A DNA stretch of 64,000 nucleotides from Chryseobacterium viscerum (lineage in GTDB: Bacteria > Bacteroidota > Bacteroidia > Flavobacteriales > Weeksellaceae): positions 186,001 to 250,000 of the forward strand of contig NZ_JAPDFT010000002.1 in NCBI RefSeq assembly GCF_025949665.1, given 5' to 3'. Made by a program: the position numbers and the translations under genes. Below, piece after piece: positions 53,234 to 62,190 of the stretch. Position 1 is the first letter of the stretch. Each line of letters opens with the position of its first letter. The notes under the pieces are model-generated. The model was not told where the DNA came from and did not search any database. It saw only the letters and a list, made by a program, of their open reading frames with translations.

Positions 53234-56200
53234 TTAATTATGTTCAATAATAGCTTTCAGTAATGTATTGACCTCATCTACATTTTTTATCCTTTCCTTC
53301 CTCATCATCAGCTGATTACCTTCTTTTCCGGACTTTTCTTTAAGCTGGGCTTCGGCAGGATTTCGGGTTAGATAATTAATAATATGTCTGAATCTATCCG
53401 TCTGGTAGAATTTATCCTGAGGATTCCCCGGGAAGTACCCTAAGAACACTCCGTTTTTCATAACAATCTTCTCAAAACCTATATCAGCAGCAAGCCATTT
53501 CAGAGAAACGCTTTTCAACAGATTGACTGCTTCTTTCGGCAATGCTCCAAAACGGTCAATCAGCTCAAGTTCAAACTGATGAAGATCTACTTCATTATTA
53601 ATTTCTGCAATTTTCTGGTATAGCATTAATCTTTCTTCGGTATTGGAGATATAGAAATCAGGCAGCATCAGCTCAAGGTCAGTATCGATATTGACATCTT
53701 TTACAGATTTGAAAAGCTTTTGTCTGTCTTCCTCGTTTTCAAACAGACTTTCAAAGTCAGCATCATCTTTCAGTTCTTCCAGTGCTTCCTGCATAAGTTT
53801 CTGATACGTTTCAAACCCCATTTCATTGATAAACCCACTTTGCTCAGCACCCAAAAGGTCACCGGCACCACGGATTTCAAGGTCTTTCATTGCAATCTGG
53901 AAACCGCTTCCAAGATCAGAAAACTGTTCAATGGCTTCCAGACGCTTTCTGGCATCCGAAGTCATCATATCATAAGGAGGGGTAATCAGGTAACAAAACG
54001 CCTTTCTGTTGCTACGTCCTACCCTTCCTCTCATCTGATGGAGATCTGCCATACCAAATCTTTGTGCATCATTGATGAAAATAGTATTGGCATTCGGGAC
54101 ATCCACACCACTTTCTACAATGGTTGTAGAAACAAGGACGTCATATTTTCCTTCCATAAAATCAAGCACATTCTTTTCAAGCTGCTTTCCTTCCATCTGT
54201 CCATGTCCTGTAATCACTCTTGCATCCGGAACCAGTCTCTGAATAAGTCCGGCAATATCTTTCAGATTTTCAATCCTGTTATTAATGAAATAAACCTGTC
54301 CATCTCTCTGAAGCTCATAAGAAACGGCATCACGAAGAATCTCTTCATTGAATCCAATTAACTGTGTATCTACAGGCTGCCTGTTAGGCGGTGGTGTTTT
54401 GATAACGGATAAATCCCTTGCGGCCATTAATGAGAACTGTAAAGTTCTCGGAATAGGAGTAGCTGTCAGCGTAAGCGTATCAACATTATTTTTAAGTGTT
54501 TTCAATTTATCCTTTACGGAAACTCCAAACTTATGCTCCTCATCAATAATCAGCAGACCCAGATCTTTAAACTTCACGGAACCACCTACCAACTGATGTG
54601 TTCCGATGATAATATCCACTTTTCCATTCTTTAAAGCATCTAAGGTTTCTGATTTTTGTTTCGCCGTTCTGAATCGGTTTACATAGTCAACATTTACAGG
54701 AAAATCCTTAAGTCTTTCTTTAAAACTTCTGTAATGCTGAAAAGCAAGAATGGTTGTAGGAACCAAAATCGCAACCTGTTTACCGTCTGTTGCTGCCTTA
54801 AATGCCGCACGAATTGCAACTTCTGTTTTACCGAAACCTACATCACCACAAACCAGTCTGTCCATAACAGTATCAGCTTCCATGTCTTTCTTTACATCTA
54901 TTGTTGCTTTTTCCTGATCCGGAGTATCTTCATAGATAAAACTTGCCTCCAGTTCATTCTGAAGATAAGAATCCGGTGTATAAGCAAAACCTTTTGCTGT
55001 TTTTCGCTGTGCATATAATTGAATAAGGTCAAAAGCAATTTGTTTTACCTTCGCTTTCGTTTTTTGTTTCAATGATTTCCAGGTTGGAGAACCAAGTTTG
55101 CTCAAAACGATTTCTTTTCCATCCGGTCCGTTGTATTTTGAAATCTTATGCAAAGAGTGAATACTTACATATAATAAGTCTCCGTTTTTATAAGTTAGCT
55201 TAAAACATTCCTGAATCTTACCATCATTATTCACTTTTACCAGCCCCATAAATTTTCCTATTCCATGATCAATATGGGCAATATAGTCTCCAATCTTTAA
55301 AGACATCAGGTCTTTCAGAGTAAGCTGTTCTGATTTTGCAAAAGTATTTTTGGCTTTATATCTCTGATAACGGTCAAATATCTGGTGGTCTGTATACACA
55401 AGCAGCTTGTGCCCATTATCTACAAATCCTTCATGCAGTTCAGATTTAAAGCTTTTAAAAGGAAGTTCGTGTTCAAGTTCTTCAAAGATAGACTCCAGCC
55501 TTTCTTTCTGTTTTTCTGTTGAAAAGGAGATCCATGTATCAAACCCACTATGTTGCTTTTCTTCGATATCCTCAATCAGCAGTTCAAAGTTTTTATGAAA
55601 AGACGGCTGTGGAAGCTGCTCCATTTTGACTTCAGTAATCTCCTTCAATCCTTCAATCACTGATCCACCAAAGTCAACTGTTTTGAATTTTTTATAATCA
55701 AATAAAAACTCCTGATCAGAAATAAAAAGTTCCTGAGGAGTTCTGTGAGCAATATCTTTACTTAATGCATCATATTTTTCCAAAGACTTTTCATAGAAAG
55801 TCCTGATCTTCTGCATTCCTATCATTCCATTTTTAGAAACCACAAAACTTTCATTGGGCAATAGCTGCAGCAATGACACTCTGCTGCCTGTAACAGAAAA
55901 ATTCATATTGGAAACCAATTGAAAATCCTTTACTTTATCTACAGAAAGCTGAGTTTCGATATCAAAAGTTTTAATACTTTCCACTTCATTACCAAAGAAT
56001 GTAATCCTATATGGTTTTTCGTATGAGTAAGAAAACACATCTACAATTCCCCCTCTTACAGAAAACTCTCCCGGTTCTGAAACAAAATCAGCCTGCTGAA
56101 AATGGTAATGAGTAAGCAGTTCGTCTACAAAATCGAAATCAAGCTGATCTCCTACTTTTATATGATGAGAAATGGCTTTAAAATCTTCTTTTTTCAGCAC

Positions 56201-56602
56201 TTTTTCAGACAAAGCTCCGGCATAGGCTACAATGACTTTCGGAGATCTCCCGGAATTGATTTTATTTAAAACTTCAGTTCTTAAAACCAGATTGGCATTT
56301 TGTGTTTTTTCCACCTGATAAGGTTCAAGATGGGTAGCAGGAAAATACAGCACCTTATCCTTACCAAGAAGGTCTTCCATTTCTGTATTAGCATACAATG
56401 CATCTTCCTTATCATCTACCAGATAAAGAATATTTTTCTTTTGAACCAAAAAAAGTTCAGCCACAAAAACAGAAACTGAAGATCCCGCACTTCCTTTCAC
56501 AGCAATATGCTGGCTGTGTTCTAACTGAGTAAAAATTTCTTTCCCGAACTCTTTCTGCATCAGATCTGGAAGAAACTTTTCGTTGATGGATTTTAATTGC
56601 AT
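53234..56602 (-). CDS. mfd: Transcription-repair coupling factor Mfd
   Basis: The protein has 1122 residues from the ATG at 56602, which gives the expected N-terminus MQLKSINEKFLPDLMQKEFG. In order are the UvrB-homology N-terminal domains (PATHLEPYQ, VRGGIVDVFSY), the RNA polymerase-interacting domain (IGDYIAHIDHGIGKFMGL), and the helicase core with GDVGFGKTEVA near residue 588 and IIDEEHKFG near 686. Then come MRGRVGRSNRKAFCYL and the C-terminal TRCF domain. It removes stalled RNA polymerase and recruits UvrA. A longer start at 56668 would add residues ahead of the normal beginning. Confidence 0.97.
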   Translation of the reverse strand: MQLKSINEKFLPDLMQKEFGKEIFTQLEHSQHIAVKGSAGSSVSVFVAELFLVQKKNILYLVDDKEDALYANTEMEDLLGKDKVLYFPATHLEPYQVEKTQNANLVLRTEVLNKINSGRSPKVIVAYAGALSEKVLKKEDFKAISHHIKVGDQLDFDFVDELLTHYHFQQADFVSEPGEFSVRGGIVDVFSYSYEKPYRITFFGNEVESIKTFDIETQLSVDKVKDFQLVSNMNFSVTGSRVSLLQLLPNESFVVSKNGMIGMQKIRTFYEKSLEKYDALSKDIAHRTPQELFISDQEFLFDYKKFKTVDFGGSVIEGLKEITEVKMEQLPQPSFHKNFELLIEDIEEKQHSGFDTWISFSTEKQKERLESIFEELEHELPFKSFKSELHEGFVDNGHKLLVYTDHQIFDRYQRYKAKNTFAKSEQLTLKDLMSLKIGDYIAHIDHGIGKFMGLVKVNNDGKIQECFKLTYKNGDLLYVSIHSLHKISKYNGPDGKEIVLSKLGSPTWKSLKQKTKAKVKQIAFDLIQLYAQRKTAKGFAYTPDSYLQNELEASFIYEDTPDQEKATIDVKKDMEADTVMDRLVCGDVGFGKTEVAIRAAFKAATDGKQVAILVPTTILAFQHYRSFKERLKDFPVNVDYVNRFRTAKQKSETLDALKNGKVDIIIGTHQLVGGSVKFKDLGLLIIDEEHKFGVSVKDKLKTLKNNVDTLTLTATPIPRTLQFSLMAARDLSVIKTPPPNRQPVDTQLIGFNEEILRDAVSYELQRDGQVYFINNRIENLKDIAGLIQRLVPDARVITGHGQMEGKQLEKNVLDFMEGKYDVLVSTTIVESGVDVPNANTIFINDAQRFGMADLHQMRGRVGRSNRKAFCYLITPPYDMMTSDARKRLEAIEQFSDLGSGFQIAMKDLEIRGAGDLLGAEQSGFINEMGFETYQKLMQEALEELKDDADFESLFENEEDRQKLFKSVKDVNIDTDLELMLPDFYISNTEERLMLYQKIAEINNEVDLHQFELELIDRFGALPKEAVNLLKSVSLKWLAADIGFEKIVMKNGVFLGYFPGNPQDKFYQTDRFRHIINYLTRNPAEAQLKEKSGKEGNQLMMRKERIKNVDEVNTLLKAIIEHN

Positions 56603-56665
56603 AAATAGTAATGATATAAACGACAAAAGCGATTTCGGGAGTTTTCCGAAACCGTTTATGATATA

Positions 56666-56673
56666 CAAAGGTA
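56666..56673 (-). promoter_or_regulatory. Promoter -7 box for mfd
   Basis: On the minus strand TACCTTTG matches TAnnTTTG; the leader to the ATG at 56602 would be about 60 bases. No TTG partner is clear. Confidence 0.4.
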
Positions 56674-56846
56674 CGGATATTTTTTTCTTCCGATTAAACC
56701 AGGATTGACTTTCTGATTCAAAATGAATGATTTAGCTAATAAATCTTAATTTTTTACAATTTTATCTAATAACCCGTTAAAAAAATTCAATTATCACCTA
56801 ATGGCATAGTGTTTGGCATTTCAAGCCTAACCAAACATTAAGTATT

Positions 56847-57242
56847 ATGAAAAAAGCAATTAAAATCTTAGGAGTGATGATGATGCTGGTATTTACAGCA
56901 TTATCTTTTTCGTCGTGCAGCAAGGATGATGACCCGGTAAACAATGAATTCTTTGCAGGAACATATAAAGGGAGTATATCTTATAAAGACGGTGGATCTA
57001 CTAATGTAAGCACAGATAACGGAAGTGTTTTTGTAACGAAGATCGCCAGCGGCACCAAGTATAATTTCGCTTTCTCAAACAGCATTCCGGATCTTAACGG
57101 AATAGAGTTTAATCAGGAAGGAGATCATACTCTTGTTATGATTGGTTCTACAGCAACCTCTTATATCAGAATTGACAACAATACGTTAAAAATCCTATAC
57201 GCAAAGGATGGTAAAACGTGGACAGCCAACTGTACACGCTAG
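56847..57242 (+). CDS. Small lipoprotein of unknown function
   Basis: The protein has 131 residues. The lipobox is FSSC with Cys24, followed by SKDDD, an acidic +2 region often linked with surface export in Bacteroidetes. The mature part is a small beta-rich domain (FAGTYKGSISYKDGG, YIRIDNNTLKILYAKDGKTW), lipocalin-like in feel but without a known motif. It is transcribed alone and is followed by a terminator. Confidence 0.78.
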   Translation: MKKAIKILGVMMMLVFTALSFSSCSKDDDPVNNEFFAGTYKGSISYKDGGSTNVSTDNGSVFVTKIASGTKYNFAFSNSIPDLNGIEFNQEGDHTLVMIGSTATSYIRIDNNTLKILYAKDGKTWTANCTR

Positions 57243-57268
57243 CCTCCTGTCTATTTATATATTATTGC

Positions 57269-57298
57269 AAGCCTGTTTTCATCTGAAGACAGGCTTTT
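57269..57298 (+). terminator. Terminator after the small lipoprotein
   Basis: A stem with 8 perfect pairs (AAGCCTGT with ACAGGCTT), extended by four more pairs, is followed by TTTTCTATT. It is 27 bases past the stop. Confidence 0.8.
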
Positions 57299-57424
57299 CT
57301 ATTGGAAATGAAGTGTTTTAATTTTTTTTTAAGCAGTAATAAACTTTAGTTAAGTTTGAAAATCTCAATTTTCTAGCCTGCTTTTTGTATATCTTTATTC
57401 AACAAAAAACAAACATTAATTCTT

Positions 57425-57718
57425 ATGAAAAAACTATTATCTGCAATGTCATTGATCCTTGGATTAGGACTTGCAACTGCTCAGCAGACTGCTCCCGCTA
57501 CAAGCACTCAGGCTCATCCTCCTGTTAAAACAGCAGTGAAAGCCGCTAAACCAGCAGAAGTAAAAGCTGCAAAACCAGCAATGGATGCAAAAGCAGCAAA
57601 GCCCGCTGCTCCTGCCGCCAAGATGAAAAAAGACGGCACTCCTGATAAGAGATATAAAGAAAACAAGCACCTGAAAAAAGATGGTACTCCTGATAAAAGG
57701 TACAAGGTGAACAAATAA
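57425..57718 (+). CDS. Small basic exported protein with KKDGTPDKRYK repeats
   Basis: The protein has 97 residues. The signal peptide ends LATAQ at residue 20. Residues 21-66 are rich in Ala, Lys and Pro (AAKPAEVKAAKPAMDAKAAK). Two copies of KKDGTPDKRYK follow at 68-78 and 84-94. The repeat recalls the small basic adaptor motif first noted in chlorella virus proteins, and is also seen in Bacteroidetes; this is from memory. The protein is strongly basic and probably periplasmic or surface-bound. It has its own terminator. Confidence 0.75.
   Translation: MKKLLSAMSLILGLGLATAQQTAPATSTQAHPPVKTAVKAAKPAEVKAAKPAMDAKAAKPAAPAAKMKKDGTPDKRYKENKHLKKDGTPDKRYKVNK
57626..57706 (+). repeat. Two direct repeats encoding KKDGTPDKRYK
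   Basis: Copies at 57626-57658 and 57674-57706 encode the same 11 residues with several silent base changes, so the protein sequence, not the DNA, is conserved. Confidence 0.85.
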
Positions 57719-57762
57719 GCATAACATTAACATATAGTTGTTATTTTCATAATCAAATTTCG

Positions 57763-57797
57763 AAAAGCCGGTGGAACTTGTTCCATCGGTTTTTTTA
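57763..57797 (+). terminator. Terminator after the basic repeat protein
   Basis: A stem of about 14 pairs, including two G-T pairs, closes on CTTG and runs into a T tract. It is 45 bases past the stop. Confidence 0.8.
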
Positions 57798-57841
57798 TGT
57801 GAAGCTTCGTAAAAAATGATTCCATATTCTCTACTTATTTA

Positions 57842-57849
57842 TAAATTTG
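57842..57849 (+). promoter_or_regulatory. Promoter -7 box for the GH3-family gene
   Basis: TAAATTTG ends 5 bases before the ATG at 57854. If used, the transcript would start at about the ATG and be leaderless. Confidence 0.35.
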
Positions 57850-57853
57850 ACCC

Positions 57854-59353
57854 ATGTTAAACTTCTTCAAGAAAAATGCAGCGCTGATCTGGGCAAAGAA
57901 ACATGTTCTGAAAGCAGAGGAATTCAAAAAAAATGCAGAGAAAAACCAGGAGGATTTATTACTTTCTCTAGTTAATACGGCTCAAAAAACACTTTTTGGC
58001 CGGGAACATGATTTTGAAAACATCCGTTCTGTGAAAGATTTTCAGGACAGAGTTCCCGTAGCAGATTATGAAGATCTGAAACCTTATATAGAGCGGGTAA
58101 AAAAAGGACAGGCCAATATCCTATGGACAGAAACTCCTGAATATTTTGCCAAAACTTCGGGAACAACTTCTGGATCTAAATACATTCCGATTTCCAGAGA
58201 TGGAATGCCGCTTCAGGTTGCTGCTGCTCAAAGTGCCCTGTTTCATTACATCAGTAAAAAGAACAATGCCGACTTTGTGAACGGGAAAATGATTTTTCTG
58301 CAGGGAAGTCCTGAACTGGAAGAAGTTTTTGGAATAAAAACAGGAAGATTATCCGGTATTGTAGCGCACCACATCCCGAATTATCTTCAAAAAAACCGTC
58401 TACCAAGCTGGGAAACCAATATCATGGAAGACTGGGAAGCCAAAGTAGATAAAATCATTGAAGAAACGGAACGTGAAAACATGACCCTGATCTCAGGAAT
58501 TCCGCCATGGCTGATCATGTATTTTGAGAAGTTAACAGAAAAACACGGCAAAAAAATCAAACAGCTTTTCCCGAATCTGCAGCTTATCGTTACCGGAGGG
58601 GTCAATTACGAGCCATATCGGGACAAAATGGAAGATCTCCTGGGAGGGAAAGTGGATATCATTCAGACATTTCCTGCTTCTGAAGGTTTTTTTGCTTTTC
58701 AGGATGATTATACAAAAGAAGGCCTTCTGCTATTGACCAATCATGGAATTTTCTATGAATTTATTCCTTTGGAAGAATATGGCAAGCCAGGAGCTAGAAG
58801 ATTAACGTTAAAAGAAATTGAACTTCATAAAGATTACGCCTTAATTCTCACAACCAATTCCGGACTTTGGGCTTATTCTATCGGAGATGTTGTAAGGTTT
58901 ATCGGCAAAAACCCTTACAGGATTCTGGTAAGCGGCAGGACCAAACATTTCACTTCGGCATTTGGGGAACACGTGATTGCTTTTGAGGTGGAAGAGGCAA
59001 TGAAAGCTACTCTTGAAAAACATCCGGCACAGATTACAGAGTTCCATCTTGCTCCACAGGTGAATCCTGACGAAGGACTGCCATATCATGAGTGGCTGAT
59101 TGAATTTGAAAAAGAACCGGAGCATTTAGATACATTCAGAGATGAGCTGGATGCACAATTGAGAGCAAGAAACACCTATTATGATGATCTTATTTCCGGG
59201 AATATTTTACAGAAACTGCATATCACCAGACTTAAGAAGAATGCCTTTCACGAATATGCCAAATCTCAGGGGAAACTGGGAGGGCAAAATAAGACTCCGA
59301 GATTGGCTAATGACAGAAACATTGCAGATCTCTTAGAAATTTACAAAAATTAA
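57854..59353 (+). CDS. GH3 auxin-responsive promoter family protein (acyl-adenylating type)
   Basis: The protein has 499 residues. It has GH3-family motifs: YFAKTSGTTSGSKYIPIS (the ATP-binding loop), IVTGGVNYEPYRDKM, FPASEGFFAFQ, LTTNSGLWAYSIGDVVRF and VSGRTKHFTSAFGEHV. In plants this family joins amino acids to jasmonate or auxin through an acyl-adenylate. In Bacteroidetes GH3 proteins are common but their substrates are unknown. The intact loops suggest an active enzyme. No partner genes flank it. Confidence 0.9.
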   Translation: MLNFFKKNAALIWAKKHVLKAEEFKKNAEKNQEDLLLSLVNTAQKTLFGREHDFENIRSVKDFQDRVPVADYEDLKPYIERVKKGQANILWTETPEYFAKTSGTTSGSKYIPISRDGMPLQVAAAQSALFHYISKKNNADFVNGKMIFLQGSPELEEVFGIKTGRLSGIVAHHIPNYLQKNRLPSWETNIMEDWEAKVDKIIEETERENMTLISGIPPWLIMYFEKLTEKHGKKIKQLFPNLQLIVTGGVNYEPYRDKMEDLLGGKVDIIQTFPASEGFFAFQDDYTKEGLLLLTNHGIFYEFIPLEEYGKPGARRLTLKEIELHKDYALILTTNSGLWAYSIGDVVRFIGKNPYRILVSGRTKHFTSAFGEHVIAFEVEEAMKATLEKHPAQITEFHLAPQVNPDEGLPYHEWLIEFEKEPEHLDTFRDELDAQLRARNTYYDDLISGNILQKLHITRLKKNAFHEYAKSQGKLGGQNKTPRLANDRNIADLLEIYKN

Positions 59354-59396
59354 TCATATTTTTTCAATTCCAAAAACGTATATTCAAAAAAAATTA

Positions 59397-59404
59397 TAAA
59401 TTTG
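59397..59404 (+). promoter_or_regulatory. Promoter -7 box for the lipoprotein at 59423
   Basis: TAAATTTG matches TAnnTTTG; the leader would be about 15 bases. The -33 region has no TTG. Confidence 0.4.
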
Positions 59405-59422
59405 AAAAACTAAAAGAAAATA

Positions 59423-59785
59423 ATGAAAGCATCTGTACTGTTGAAATCGTCTTTACTAACATCTTTATTTGTTATTACATCTTGTGCTACTACAAAATAC
59501 AGCGAAGATATTTCAAAAAACAATTACTCCAATCTTGAAGCCGGAAAGATATACAAAGTAACTATGAGAGACGGCTCTCCAAAGCAGACCATCCTGTTCA
59601 GAAACGTTGTTGGTGATAATCTTGTAGGTACGGCAGGTAAAAAAGACAGCACAGAAGTAGTAATCCCTAAATCAAATGTAGCAGCTGTAAAAGACAGAAG
59701 GAAGGCAAGAATTGCTGCCGGAGCTACTATTATTGGAGCTGCGGGTGTTGCGGCAATTGTAATCAGTTCTTCAAGAGCAGACTAA
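59423..59785 (+). CDS. Small lipoprotein of unknown function
   Basis: The protein has 120 residues. The lipobox is ITSC with Cys21, then ATTKYSED. The middle (residues 40-90) is a small beta domain (GKIYKVTMRDGSPKQTILFR and VVIPKSNVAAVKDRRKAR), and a hydrophobic stretch at about 96-115 (AAGATIIGAAGVAAIVISS) may be a second membrane segment. No function is recognised. Its terminator abuts the next gene. Confidence 0.75.
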   Translation: MKASVLLKSSLLTSLFVITSCATTKYSEDISKNNYSNLEAGKIYKVTMRDGSPKQTILFRNVVGDNLVGTAGKKDSTEVVIPKSNVAAVKDRRKARIAAGATIIGAAGVAAIVISSSRAD

Positions 59786-59842
59786 AATAGATTTTATCTT
59801 TCAGGATATATTTAATATATCTTTTAAAAATCAACATATGAA

Positions 59843-59873
59843 TAGTCCTAAATAAATTTTTAGGGCTATTTTT
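59843..59873 (+). terminator. Terminator abutting the MFS start codon
   Basis: A 10-pair stem with one G-T pair (TAGTCCTAAA with TTTAGGGCTA), a 6-base loop and TTTTT end 4 bases before the ATG at 59878. The T run also forms the end of TATTTTTG, a -7-type box at 59867-59874. Confidence 0.7.
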
Positions 59874-59877
59874 GTTC

Positions 59878-61113
59878 ATGATTTCCTTTACTCCGTTACA
59901 AACATTACAAAATGTTGAATTCAGAAATCTTCTCACTGGGAGATTTTTTATTGTTTTAGCTTTCAGAATGCTGGCCACTTTATTGGGATGGTGGGTATAT
60001 CAATTAACAAAAGATCCTTTTTCAATAGGCCTTATCGGCCTGTCGGAGGTAATTCCTGCTGTAAGCTGTGCGCTGTATGCCGGACACGTTATTGATATGA
60101 ATGAGAAAAAGCGACTTCTTCTTATCTGCAATTATGCTTATATTTTCCTGATCGGGCTTCTTCTGGCACCTGCATTTTTTGATGTAGAGATGCATTTCAC
60201 CGGCCATCAGATCACCTATTATATTTATGGAGTTATCTTTTTTACTGGGATCGCAAGAGCCTTTATCGGTCCTATTGTTCCTTCCATGATTCCTAAAATT
60301 GTAAAGAAAGAAAATCTTCCCAATGCGGTAACACTGAACCAGGCCACTTTCCTGATCTCTTCTGTCTGCGGACATGCAGTAGGCGGTATTCTTATTGGGT
60401 TTATTGGGGTAAAGTGGACATTGGTCGCTATTTTATCATTAATATTTGTTGCTTCATTATTTTTCTGGCAGCTTCGTAAACAGCATTCGGAATACAAAAA
60501 GGAAACTGTAAATGTAGTGGAAAGTATGCGTGAAGGAATCTCTTATATTTTCAAAACCAAAGAGATTTTAGGAGCTTTATGTCTGGATATGTTTGCCGTA
60601 CTTTTTGGTGGTGCAGTAGCGATGATTCCGGTATTTGCTACAGATATTCTAAATTCAGGAGCCGAAGGTTTCGGATTGCTGAACGCAGCATCTGATATTG
60701 GTTCAATGTGTATTATTACTATTTTATCTATTGTTCCACTCCGAAAAAATCAGGGAAAAATACTTCTTGCTGTTGTTACCGGGTTCGGACTTTGTATTAT
60801 TGGATTCGGTTTATCCAAATTGTATTGGCTGTCTTTCATGTTCCTTGTAATGAGCGGAATGCTTGATGGAATTTCTGTAGTTATCCGAGGTACCATTGTA
60901 CAGTTAAAGACACCTGATCATATAAGAGGACGTGTTCTCAGTGTAAATTCAATCTTCATTATGTCCAGCAATGAAATGGGACAGTTTGAAAGTGGTGTTA
61001 TGGCTAAATTACTGGGGGTTGTACGTTCTGTGGTATTTGGAGGCTGTATGACTGTTCTAGTTGCTTTACTTGTGGGGAGCACCAATCCTAAACTAAGAAA
61101 AATGCAATATTAA
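59878..61113 (+). CDS. Major facilitator superfamily transporter
   Basis: The protein has 411 residues from the ATG at 59878; an in-frame TTG at 59872 lies in the terminator T run and is unlikely. About twelve membrane segments are present, with the loop YAGHVIDMNEKKRLLLICN (a 2-3 loop like motif A) and EFRNLLTGRFFIVLAFRMLA at the start. It resembles the enterobactin-exporter-like (EntS/MFS_3) group of drug and siderophore exporters. Substrate is unknown. Confidence 0.88.
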   Translation: MISFTPLQTLQNVEFRNLLTGRFFIVLAFRMLATLLGWWVYQLTKDPFSIGLIGLSEVIPAVSCALYAGHVIDMNEKKRLLLICNYAYIFLIGLLLAPAFFDVEMHFTGHQITYYIYGVIFFTGIARAFIGPIVPSMIPKIVKKENLPNAVTLNQATFLISSVCGHAVGGILIGFIGVKWTLVAILSLIFVASLFFWQLRKQHSEYKKETVNVVESMREGISYIFKTKEILGALCLDMFAVLFGGAVAMIPVFATDILNSGAEGFGLLNAASDIGSMCIITILSIVPLRKNQGKILLAVVTGFGLCIIGFGLSKLYWLSFMFLVMSGMLDGISVVIRGTIVQLKTPDHIRGRVLSVNSIFIMSSNEMGQFESGVMAKLLGVVRSVVFGGCMTVLVALLVGSTNPKLRKMQY

Positions 61114-61173
61114 CTTATTCTTTATCAATCTATTTCAAATTCCAAACAGTAAAAATAAAAATCCGAAATACTT

Positions 61174-61207
61174 AAAATCAGAATAGAACGTTTTCTATTC
61201 TGATTTT
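61174..61207 (+). terminator. Terminator of the MFS gene
   Basis: A perfect 15-bp stem (AAAATCAGAATAGAA) with a 4-base loop (CGTT) ends in a T run. It is 60 bases past the stop. Confidence 0.85.
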
Positions 61208-61389
61208 ACTTTTATAGACCTTTTTTAAAAATAATTTAAACAATTAGATTTCAAATATTCATTCAAATCAATAATATCTTTACGATCTCCATATAATTTT
61301 AACCAACCCATAAAATACCATATTAAAAATCAATATATTACTTTCTTTAAATATATCTCAAAATCTTTAATTTAACGTTAATAATTTTT

Positions 61390-61397
61390 TATATTTG
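61390..61397 (+). promoter_or_regulatory. Promoter -7 box for the gene at 61417
   Basis: TATATTTG matches TAnnTTTG; the leader would be about 16 bases. The -33 position reads TTT instead of TTG. Confidence 0.5.
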
Positions 61398-61416
61398 CCT
61401 TATAAAATATCCCCCT

Positions 61417-62022
61417 ATGTACAAACTTTTACTAACTTTGAGCTTTTTCGTCACAGGTTCGCTGATGAATGCCCAATTTTTTTCAGATCAAACCTTACAG
61501 CAATCTGTATTGCAATTGAATAATGCAAAAACAGAAAATGACTATGATACTCTTTTTTCTAAGTTTTCAGAAACTAAAACTTCAGAAAAATGGCAGGCCA
61601 ACTATTATGCTGCAGCAGCATTGTATCTTAAAACAAATTTCCTTTTAAAGAACAGCCCGAACAGCCCTCTTGGAGAGTCTAATGAATCTGCAAGAAAACT
61701 TGCTATGCAGGCCCTTGCTTCTGAAAAGAATAACGGAGAAGTAAATATTCTTCTTGCCCTCATCCACTTTCAGAAAATCAGGATAAAAACGGCTACAGAT
61801 CCCCAAAAGGAGCTAAAGACAGTTACAAGTTTTATGACGAAAGCGGAAACCACTGTAAAGAACAATCCAAGACTTTCTTTCTTAAAAGCTGAAATGGCTG
61901 AAAAGCAAGGCAACAAGACAGAAGCGATCAAATTATATCAAAAAGCAGTCACAGAATTCGAAATATCAAATGCCTCATCCAGCTCACCTAACTGGGGAAG
62001 ACAGCTGATCGGAACAAATTAA
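61417..62022 (+). CDS. Secreted helical (TPR-like) protein
   Basis: The protein has 201 residues. The signal peptide ends LMNAQ at about residue 20. The rest is helical and TPR-like, with YYAAAALYLKTNFLL, NILLALIHFQKIRI and a clearer repeat unit LSFLKAEMAEKQGNKTEAIKLYQKAV near 160-190. It likely serves as a periplasmic protein-interaction module; no partner is evident. It is transcribed alone. Confidence 0.78.
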   Translation: MYKLLLTLSFFVTGSLMNAQFFSDQTLQQSVLQLNNAKTENDYDTLFSKFSETKTSEKWQANYYAAAALYLKTNFLLKNSPNSPLGESNESARKLAMQALASEKNNGEVNILLALIHFQKIRIKTATDPQKELKTVTSFMTKAETTVKNNPRLSFLKAEMAEKQGNKTEAIKLYQKAVTEFEISNASSSSPNWGRQLIGTN

Positions 62023-62190
62023 CAGTAAGAAAATGTATGATCTCCTGAGTGAATCGGGCGGTCAGTTTTTATTTTGACACAAAAGACTTTAATGTTATAT
62101 AATGTTCACAGGAACCTTTTGTATCAGATAAAGCACCACATTTTTTTAGTAATTAAACAATTTTACTATTTGTTTTTAAAATCAACTCTT

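Larger units (their letters stand above)
61114..61416. other. Intergenic region
   Basis: About 300 AT-rich bases. It holds the MFS terminator at 61174-61207 and a promoter box at 61390-61397. Nothing else is visible. Confidence 0.6.

Noticed and set aside
56603..56668. 22-residue N-terminal extension of Mfd
   Set aside because: It reads a hydrophobic stretch not found in Mfd proteins, and the usual start MQLKSINEKF is at 56602.
57464..57733. Minus-strand frames opposite the basic repeat protein
   Set aside because: They mirror its Ala/Lys/Pro codon bias and terminate within the terminator; no signal of their own.
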